Assembly (NCBI GenBank): GCA_001986395.2
Contig: MQVO02000287.1
Span: 1-11,480 of the forward strand
Direction: 5' to 3'
DNA from: Irpex lacteus
Taxonomy: Eukaryota > Basidiomycota > Agaricomycetes > Polyporales > Irpicaceae
Length of the DNA: 11,480 nucleotides
Both the position numbers and the translations under genes were made by a program. The first letter of the stretch is position 1, and each line of letters begins with the position of its first letter. Below, one piece after another: positions 7,053 to 11,480 of this stretch. The notes below the pieces were generated by a model. The model did not search any database. It worked only from the letters and a program-made list of their open reading frames with translations, and was not told the DNA's origin.

Positions 7053-7093
7053 AGAAAAGAACTTATTAAAATAAAATTAAATTTTAATTAAAG
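7040..7093. repeat. 54-bp dispersed repeat, copy 2
   Basis: Identical to 1441-1494 except for one base (A to G at the fifth position). Same orientation, and again it follows a broken plus-strand reading frame and supplies its TAA stop. Confidence 0.9.
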
Positions 7094-7672
7094 AATCCCG
7101 GGATAATTAATTATAACTAGTGCAGATATTATTATTAATAGTAACTCTTTCTTCTTTTCTCTTGAGTTCGCACCCGCTCATTTATAGAACTAACTCCGAT
7201 AAATTTATTATTTAATAGATAATTCTCTCTTTGATCTTTAGCCTTACACATTGTTTATTATTCTTTATCACTACTCATTATTATTTAATTGTGAGAGTTC
7301 AAAGACTTTTGTATCTCTCTTATCTTTTAACTTTACCCATTAGTAATCTTTGGAAAGTTCAAATTATTATTTTAATGAGCGAATGCAATAAATTATAATA
7401 AGGGTAAACTTTTATTTTGATCGAGGGAGCGAGGTTACACAATGGAATTACTCATTATTATTGAAATTACTATTTTCTCTCTTTAGTATTAAATAAAATT
7501 TATAGTTCTTATTGTTATTACTATTATAATCTTTAATATTATTATTATTTTATTTAAAGATGGTACATGCTCACTAATTAAAATTTAATTTAATTAAATT
7601 TTAATAATACCCACAATATATTCTAGATATTGCTTGTGAATCAGTAAATCATAAAATAAAAAATTTATTAAA
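7053..7672. other. AT-rich spacer
   Basis: About 620 bp with no recognisable gene. It includes the 54-bp repeat tail, a partial hairpin-like core near 7100-7120 (ATAATTAATTATAACTAG), the conserved GAGTTCGCACCCGCTCA motif at 7164-7180 and its inverse-type copy at 7376-7393, and an AATTAAAATTTAATT palindrome near 7578-7605. If cob exon 1 is active, the end adjoining 7673 would be the start of a cob intron. Confidence 0.4.
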
Positions 7673-7750
7673 TAGGTTAACTGGCTTAGGTGAGTCAACA
7701 ACGTAGCTGTTAACGATTGATAGAATAGAGTTACTCTTTAGTACTCGCAT
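7673..7750 (-). CDS. cob: Apocytochrome b, first 26 codons only
   Basis: Cytochrome b is the quinol-oxidising membrane core of complex III. The minus strand starts at ATG (7748-7750) and reads MRVLKSNSILSIVNSYVVDS followed by PKPVNL, the highly conserved N-terminus of fungal cob. The next expected block (about YMWNFGS) is not found; the sequence turns into AT-rich DNA at 7672. Either this is exon 1 before an intron whose downstream exons lie outside the window, or it is a truncated copy. The frame itself is intact. Confidence 0.85.
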
Positions 7751-7888
7751 AGTCTTCGTAAACAAAAAATTAGTCTTATAGTCTTTACCCGTAGGCTTTA
7801 ATTTCAATTAGCTATTAATGGAAAGGGTGATACTGAAGGCTTAGCTAGCTGCTTCTACAGAATAAAAAGATATTTAAATTGAGGAGAA

Positions 7889-7910
7889 AGAATTCTAACT
7901 AGTTTTTTGG
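7889..7910. repeat. Half-copy of the palindromic hairpin next to a tRNA
   Basis: AGAATTCTAACTAGTTTTTT is the 3' arm of the hairpin family, ending four bases before the tRNA-like sequence at 7915. Confidence 0.7.
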
Positions 7911-7914
7911 TACT

Positions 7915-7985
7915 GTCAGTGTAGTTTAAAGGTAAAACTAAAATTATAAAATATTTAAATGTCAGTTCGATTCTGACCACTAGCT
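7915..7985 (+). tRNA. tRNA-like sequence, anticodon uncertain
   Basis: Acceptor GTCAGTG/CACTAGC (one C-A mismatch, one U-G pair), D-stem GTTT/AAAC with loop AAAGGTA, and a perfect T-stem GTCAG/CTGAC with loop TTCGATT. The anticodon arm is abnormal: AAAAT/TATTT pairs at only three positions, and the standard register gives UAA without the usual U33. The arm may have been altered by insertion or deletion, so identity is left open. It is directly adjacent to tRNA-Gly. Confidence 0.5.
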
Positions 7986-8058
7986 GATCTTATGAATTTA
8001 ATGGTAAAATACAGGGCTTGCCAGTTCTGAAATGCCAGTTCAAGTCTGGCTAAGATTA
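7986..8058 (+). tRNA. trnG: tRNA-Gly (GCC), anticodon arm irregular
   Basis: Acceptor GATCTTA/TAAGATT (first pair G-U), D-stem ATTT/AAAT with loop AATGGTA, and T-stem GCCAG/CTGGC with loop TTCAAGT. The best anticodon stem is CAGGGC/GTTCTG, which leaves a six-base loop TTGCCA; a base seems to be missing 3' of the GCC anticodon. The identity as Gly is likely; function is less sure. Confidence 0.7.
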
Positions 8059-8112
8059 TTAATTTGTTAAATATATTTAAAATAAATAATAAAAAGGTGG
8101 ATTACCTGTACT

Positions 8113-8343
8113 CTATTCCTTGTTAAAGAAATTTATTAAAGGGAAAGGTAGTGTCACTGGAGATATTCCTTCTAGAATCTTGAATTCCTCTTCAGTAAGA
8201 CTGATACCGTGGATAGCTAGTACACTATTCAGTACTGTGAGGTCTGTAGGATTCTCACTAGCTAGATGTAAATAAATGAGATAACTAAAGAAATTTATCT
8301 TTAATTCTAGATTATTCCTCTTTTTAAAAACAGAGTATTTAAA
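8113..8343 (-). pseudogene. Possible N-terminal piece of an intron endonuclease ORF
   Basis: Minus-strand frame of 76 codons, open from after a TAA (8344-8346) to TAG (8113-8115). It reads KRNNLELKINFFSYLIYLHL, then SENPTDLTVLNSVLAIHGIS and EEEFKILEGISPVTLPFPL. This resembles the leader region that precedes the catalytic domain in some fungal GIY-YIG intron proteins (pattern -VLNS-L---GI-LT-E-F-IL), but that is recalled rather than proved, and no GIY or YIG motif follows. It has no ATG. Its upstream side on the minus strand is AT-rich; cob exon 1 lies 360 bp downstream on the same strand. Confidence 0.35.
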
Positions 8344-8504
8344 TTAAACTAAACATCCCCTAAAAACACAACTCAAGTGAAAGGGGGAAGATTAAGATAC
8401 TAAAGAAATAAATAAATTGAATAAAGATAATAATTATAATCGAGAGCTCCTTAAAGAAAAATATAAAAAGTAAATAAGAATAGTCTGATAAATTCTTGAA
8501 TAAA

Positions 8505-8555
8505 TCCCCAAAAAACTAGGAATTAGAATTAATTCTAACTAGTTTTTTTGGGGGA
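8505..8555. repeat. Palindromic hairpin element, complete copy 2
   Basis: TCCCCAAAAAACTAGGAATT paired with AATTCTAACTAGTTTTTTTGGGGGA around the centre GAATTAATTC. It lies in intergenic DNA and is the best-matched palindrome of the family. Confidence 0.9.
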
Positions 8556-8622
8556 GGGATATTAATAAAATAATATTAAAAGATAAAATATAAGAAATAC
8601 TCTTATTAATATAAATAGATTT

Positions 8623-8669
8623 AATTAAATAATAAGTAACTAAAATAATAATTAAATAATTAAATATTT
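8623..8669. repeat. 47-bp inverted repeat, left arm
   Basis: These 47 bases are the exact reverse complement of 9096-9142. The pair encloses the tRNA-Phe/tRNA-Ile cluster, 426 bp apart. Confidence 0.9.
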
Positions 8670-8671
8670 TT

Positions 8672-8716
8672 TAAATTTAAAAACAAAAAATAAAAAATAT
8701 AAATAAAAGAATAGGG
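8672..8716. repeat. 45-bp direct repeat, copy 1
   Basis: Identical to 9212-9256 (begins TAAATTTAAAAACAAAAAAT, ends AGAATAGGG). Copy 1 overlaps the 3' end of tRNA-Phe by two bases. Confidence 0.9.
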
Positions 8717-8788
8717 TCCCCAAAAAGACTTGAACTTTTATCAATAAAGCTTCAATTTATTGCTCTAACCAAATTAAGCTATGGGAAC
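8715..8788 (-). tRNA. trnF: tRNA-Phe (GAA)
   Basis: A 74-nt cloverleaf: acceptor GTTCCCA/TGGGGAC (seven pairs, one U-G), D-stem GCTT/GAGC with loop AATTTGGTTA, anticodon stem ATAAA/TTTAT, and T-stem AAAAG/CTTTT with loop TTCAAGT. The loop TTGAAGC gives GAA (Phe). It is separated by two bases from tRNA-Ile upstream on the same strand, so the two are probably co-transcribed. Confidence 0.93.
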
Positions 8789-8790
8789 TT

Positions 8791-8863
8791 TAAGTCTAAG
8801 ATGGATCGAACATCTATTGCCTCCTTATCAAGGAGATATTTTAAACCATTAAATAATAGACTT
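8791..8863 (-). tRNA. trnI: tRNA-Ile (GAU)
   Basis: A 73-nt cloverleaf: perfect acceptor AAGTCTA/TAGACTT, D-stem ATTT/AAAT, anticodon stem TCTCC/GGAGG (one U-G) and T-stem AGATG/CATCT with loop TTCGATC. The loop TTGATAA gives GAU (Ile). Discriminator A. Confidence 0.94.
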
Positions 8864-9095
8864 ATTTATATTATAATTTAGTTATTAATAATCTCACGAT
8901 TTGTAACTGTAAAAGATATGGTAAAATTACTCATGAAACTAATACTAATAAGGCGAATAAGATTATATAACCGTAAAATAATTGATTTAAAAAAAAAATG
9001 GTATTAATCCCCCAAATTTATTATAAATTTAATTTAATTAAAAGTTATTTATCCCTTAATATAAGGAATAGATTTATAGAACTTTAAAATTTTAT

Positions 9096-9142
9096 AAATA
9101 TTTAATTATTTAATTATTATTTTAGTTACTTATTATTTAATT
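9096..9142. repeat. 47-bp inverted repeat, right arm
   Basis: Exact reverse complement of 8623-8669. Confidence 0.9.
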
Positions 9143-9211
9143 ATTTTTATATATCTAAATAAAAAAAGTATTTAATTATATAAGAGAGTATAAATTTTAT
9201 TTTCTTAAACA

Positions 9212-9256
9212 TAAATTTAAAAACAAAAAATAAAAAATATAAATAAAAGAATAGGG
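9212..9256. repeat. 45-bp direct repeat, copy 2
   Basis: Identical to 8672-8716 but without a tRNA after it. The end AGAATAGGGG here runs into GAGGGAGAATC. Confidence 0.9.
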
Positions 9257-9606
9257 GAGGGAGAATCTTTAAATTTATTTAGAGATTATTCCTTCTCTAT
9301 TGGATTAAGTTTATATGTATAATATTATAGAGAATTATAAAAAGAAAAATTTTTACAATAAAAGTAAACCTAGGAAGAAAAATAATTTTTAATTTAACTA
9401 AATAAATTATCATAAATATAATAATAGTTTATAGGTGTTATGAACAACAGTGTTTAATTTTTAGCTGTAGGTTGTTTTTATTCAAGATTATATTAGGCGC
9501 AGTTGTAAATAACCCTAAACAGCTTAGTTTATTAAAAATTAGGTAGTTATATTCAATAGTGTTTATTGTTATTAAATCAATAGGGTGGAAAAGTTTTTAC
9601 TTGAAT

Positions 9607-9633
9607 CCTTTTTTATTTATAAAAAAAAAGGGG
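9607..9633. repeat. A/T-tract hairpin
   Basis: CCTTTTTTATTTATAAAAAA extended by AAAGGGG, the third member of the A/T hairpin family. Confidence 0.7.
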
Positions 9634-9778
9634 AGAACAATAGTTTATAATTTTAACCTAATTAGTTATACAATATTTATAATTATCGGGTTATTATGGT
9701 TATAGCAATATTAATAGTAAGGGGGTACACACTTATTCAGAGGGAGGCTTATTTTTAAGGAGATGATAGCCACCGTCG

Positions 9779-9804
9779 GATGCGAGGCCTCCGAAGGCGG
9801 CATC
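9779..9804. repeat. GC-rich hairpin
   Basis: GATGC/GCATC outer stem and GCCT/AGGC inner stem with loop CCGA, inside a locally GC-rich block (about 9770-9812). It is the only such block in this AT-rich spacer and recalls the GC clusters of yeast mtDNA, though it shares no recognised consensus. Confidence 0.6.
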
Positions 9805-10256
9805 AGGCAGGAGATTATCTAACAGGATAGTAGTGGATAATCACTTTTTGACTACTTTTTAAAATAATTTACTTTATAGTAATCAAACAATGAATTTAAC
9901 TTTAATACTTTTTTTAATAGGAAGAAAAATAATTTTTAATTTTAAAAGATCGCAATTATCGTAAGCAATTATAGGAGTAACCACCACCTGTTTATTTTGT
10001 AGGTTAATTATATTTTTATTGAAGAATGTTTTTGTAACTTTTTATATTTAATTAAATTAATGCCGATACAACTTAGTGCAGGTCTCCTTAAATAACCCTA
10101 CTCCTCATTTACTATTCATCTTTGTTTATAATGAAATTTGTACTTTAACCTGCAGAATGGCCTTTTATCACCCTGCAAATCTCATCCTCAGGTTGAGATT
10201 AATTAAAGGTTATAATTATTTCTACAAAAATAATAGAAATTATTAGTTTTTTGTTT

Positions 10257-10494
10257 AGTTCAGTTTCTCAAGCTGCAGTTTATCTTTTAGCTGTTTTTAG
10301 TAACAGTATACAAGCTAACCCAAAAAACTAGGAATTAGAAATAATTCTAACTAGTTTTTTTGGGGGAAGGTGCTATTAACTTAGGATTAGCTAAAGGACT
10401 AGTTTCACCTGGACTATTTATTTGTGCAGGAGGTGTATTATATGATAGTTCTCAAACAAGAGTAATATCTTTCTACAGAGGAGTTACTCAAGTA
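10257..10494 (+). pseudogene. nad4: NADH dehydrogenase subunit 4, internal fragment split by a hairpin
   Basis: Nad4 is a proton-pumping antiporter-like subunit of complex I. The first block (10257-10319) reads SSVSQAAVYLLAVFSNSIQA-N and the second (10366-10494) reads EGAINLGLAKGLVSPGLFIC, AGGVLYDSSQTR and YRGVTQ. Together they align without gap to the family segment (pattern SSVSH-AVYLLG-FSN-IQG-EGAI-LGLAHGLVS-GLFICAGGVLYDR). The usual LAHG His is Lys here, and the Arg of LYDR is Ser. A 46-bp hairpin lies exactly between the two blocks. N- and C-terminal parts are missing: upstream is an AT hairpin-like sequence, and downstream the frame runs into repeat DNA. Confidence 0.85.
10320..10365. 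repeat. Palindromic hairpin element, copy 3, inserted in nad4
   Basis: Forty-six bases between codons AAC (10317-10319) and GAA (10366-10368). Arms CCAAAAAACTAGGAATTAGA and TAATTCTAACTAGTTTTTTT followed by GGGG. Its length (46) is not a multiple of three and it contains in-frame stops, so nad4 is unreadable unless the element is removed or bypassed. Confidence 0.9.
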
Positions 10495-10652
10495 ATAGAA
10501 AAGAAAAGAATTAACTTGTGCCCTGAAGCAATAAAAGTAAACCTAGTCCTCCCCCTCCTTTTTAATTTATGTTGCGTTGACAAAAAGGTCTTAAAGGTTC
10601 AAGTCCCACCACTAGTATTAAACTAATTAATATACTAAACAATCAGTATTTA

Positions 10653-10714
10653 GGAGTGACAGCTTCGCTTAACATGTGGCTTCTACGCCGTAAAGGTTAA
10701 AGTCCCCTCACTAG
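10653..10714 (+). tRNA. tRNA-Arg-like remnant
   Basis: TGTGG/CCGTA forms a five-pair stem around CTTCTACG, an eight-base loop that would carry UCU (Arg) if the extra G is an insertion. A weak T-arm (AAAGGTTAAAGTCCCC) and a partial acceptor AGTGA/TCACT follow. Several stem positions mismatch. A similar T-arm end (AAAGGTTCAAGTCCCACC) lies at about 10593-10610, suggesting a second remnant. Confidence 0.35.
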
Positions 10715-10726
10715 TCTAATATACTA

Positions 10727-10796
10727 GCACTGCTAGATTAAAGGTAACTACCTTGCTTCAGACAAGGCGATAAAAGTTCTACTCTTCTGCGGTGCT
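10727..10796 (+). tRNA. trnW: tRNA-Trp (UCA)
   Basis: Acceptor GCACTGC/GCGGTGC (seven pairs, one U-G), a perfect anticodon stem CCTTG/CAAGG and loop CTTCAGA giving UCA, the mitochondrial Trp anticodon that reads TGA and TGG. The D-stem GATT/AACT has an A-C mismatch, and the T-stem AAAAG/CTTCT has one A-C mismatch. It agrees with TGA as Trp in the polymerase fragment. Confidence 0.75.
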
Positions 10797-10816
10797 CTAC
10801 CATTATCAATGGAAAA

Positions 10817-10912
10817 GCAAGTGTTGTATAATGGTAATTACTTTCGCCTTACTAGTAAAGCTTATATCATATAGAGTAGCGGTTAATACTCGTTCGATCA
10901 GCGTAACTTGTA
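10817..10912 (+). tRNA. tRNA-like sequence of 96 nt
   Basis: Acceptor GCAAGTG/AACTTGT pairs at six of seven positions, a T-loop TTCGATC is present with a poorly paired stem, and the D-region TATAATGGTA is typical. The middle contains CTTACTAGTAAAG, where the ACTAGT may be an insertion. The length would suit a long-variable-arm tRNA (Leu, Ser) but the anticodon cannot be fixed. Confidence 0.3.
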
Positions 10913-10952
10913 TATATTATATTTTGCTTCTGGCACAATCCTTAGACGATAG

Positions 10953-11219
10953 TACATACTCAATCAAGCATACAATTACTTTTTTGCTCTTGTACTAGCG
11001 ATTCCGCTATCTTCTACAGCAATTTCTACTGAACCACAAAACGCTCTAGTACAAAAGGCTACAATCTCAGCTACTCTATTTACACGAAACGTAGTTATCG
11101 CACTGCTATTTGCAGCAGCACTATCATACAATTGTTTTAGTACAGTGTCTCTAAAATCATTTGTTGTAGGAGTTGGACTATACTCAGGTCTAATTCATGC
11201 AACTACTGTTACACAATCC
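10953..11219 (+). pseudogene. nad2: NADH dehydrogenase subunit 2, N-terminal fragment
   Basis: Nad2 is a membrane subunit of complex I. The frame opens after TAG (10950-10952) and reads through about 89 codons: NYFFALVLAIPLSS, then QNALVQKATISATLFTRNVV, IALLFAAALSYNCF and GVGLYSGLIHATTVTQS. The G-G-YSGL-H-TT-TQ block is the conserved early part of fungal Nad2. No ATG is present, so the true start is lost or uses another codon. The protein ends abruptly where a half palindromic hairpin begins (11217), which adds PKKTS and a TAG. Confidence 0.6.
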
Positions 11220-11241
11220 CCAAAAAAAACTAGTTAGAATT
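11217..11241. repeat. Half-copy of the palindromic hairpin at the broken end of nad2
   Basis: TCCCCAAAAAAAACTAGTTA followed by GAATT, then unrelated ATAAAAAGAAAAA (the latter also at 9337-9350). The second arm is missing. Confidence 0.75.
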
Positions 11242-11304
11242 ATAAAAAGAAAAACTTTTATTTCTCTCGGAAGAGGGTGACATATATTCTTTACTTTACT
11301 TTTA

Positions 11305-11412
11305 TTATCCAAACACATTCACATTTTTCGTAACACGAGGGATAACTCGTTCTGTGGCAAGTCTTCCTGATAGTTGAATACGAATACCACAAATGTGAGA
11401 TGGAAGATGACA
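11305..11412 (-). pseudogene. rps3: Small ribosomal subunit protein S3, short piece
   Basis: Mitochondrial S3 is part of the small ribosomal subunit head. The minus strand reads SHICGIRIQLSGRLATERVI followed by PRVTKNVNVFG and TAA (11305-11307). The G-RIQLSGRL motif is the signature of the S3 C-terminal domain. Only about 36 codons are visible, and upstream is AT repeat DNA. The end after IPR is shorter than expected for the family, suggesting truncation. Confidence 0.5.
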
Positions 11413-11426
11413 AAAATAATAAAATA

Positions 11427-11459
11427 AGATAGTTATTAAAATTTAATTAAATTTTAATT
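11427..11459. repeat. AT palindrome related to the dispersed repeat
   Basis: AATTTAATTAAATTTTAATT type palindrome, like 7578-7605 and the end of the 54-bp repeat. Confidence 0.5.
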
Positions 11460-11480
11460 ACCCACACAAGCTAGTTAGTT

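Larger units (their letters stand above)
8864..10256. other. Long AT-rich spacer with repeats
   Basis: About 1.4 kb in which I recognise no protein gene. It contains the right arm of the 47-bp inverted repeat (9096-9142), copy 2 of the 45-bp direct repeat (9212-9256), a 25-bp direct repeat (TAGGAAGAAAAATAATTTTT..., 9371-9395 and 9918-9942), an A/T hairpin (9607-9633), a GC-rich hairpin (9779-9804) and a small hairpin AATCTCA/TGAGATT (10178-10200). The 9430-10200 stretch is less simple than its surroundings and could hide a structured RNA, but I found no rRNA or RNase P RNA signature. Confidence 0.45.

Noticed and set aside
9730..9850. Mitochondrial RNase P RNA or rRNA fragment
   Set aside because: The conserved CR-I and CR-V strings of RNase P RNA and the universal rRNA strings are not visible.
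10792..10998. Plus-strand ORF of 68 codons
   Set aside because: It overlaps the end of tRNA-Trp, a tRNA-like sequence and the nad2 start in another frame, and has no protein-like motif.
1..11480. CRISPR array
   Set aside because: The repeats are palindromic or AT-rich, irregularly spaced and dispersed, with no spacer pattern; the context is mitochondrial.

Overview
The window is fungal-type mitochondrial DNA, either from the organelle genome or from an integrated copy of it. It is very AT-rich. It carries respiratory-chain genes or gene pieces (cox3, nad1, nad5, cob, nad4, nad2), a likely rps3 piece, compact mitochondrial tRNAs without an encoded CCA, a tRNA-Trp with anticodon UCA, homing-endonuclease remnants and pieces of a family B DNA polymerase of the linear mitochondrial plasmid type. 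In the polymerase piece TGA is read as Trp three times, as in genetic code 4. I cannot name the species; the presence of nad genes argues against Saccharomyces and Schizosaccharomyces.

Layout. 1-1500: a polymerase N-terminal piece (minus strand) ending inside a palindromic hairpin, then degenerate plus-strand reading frames. 1640-6090, mostly minus strand: nad5 piece, polymerase exonuclease-domain piece, GIY-YIG remnant, nad1, tRNA-Pro, cox3, tRNA-Asp. 6100-7670: AT-rich spacer, an unrecognised broken plus-strand frame, repeats. 7670-8870: first 26 codons of cob (minus), a tRNA-like sequence and tRNA-Gly (plus), a possible intron-ORF N-terminus (minus), tRNA-Phe and tRNA-Ile (minus). 8870-10256: long AT-rich spacer with inverted and direct repeats and one GC-rich hairpin. 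10257-11480: nad4 piece, tRNA remnants, tRNA-Trp and nad2 piece (all plus), rps3 piece (minus).

Two things stand out. First, cox3 and nad1 each contain two short inserts of about 140-190 nt without ORFs. Each insert has an R/S (P7) motif pair of a group I intron core, and for two of them the usual group I splice rule (last exon base U, last intron base G) restores the canonical protein exactly. They look like miniature group I introns. Second, a palindromic hairpin family (core CCCAAAAAACTAG...CTAGTTTTTTGGG) is scattered through the window. One 46-nt copy sits cleanly between two codons of nad4, and others mark the broken ends of nad2, nad5 and the polymerase gene.

The same genes also carry single-base shifts (many at short homopolymers), one nonsense change in nad1, and a deletion plus a 31-bp tandem duplication in nad5. 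The sequence alone does not decide whether this is a living genome with recoding, RNA editing or bypassing, a decayed duplicate or nuclear copy, or partly an error-prone assembly.
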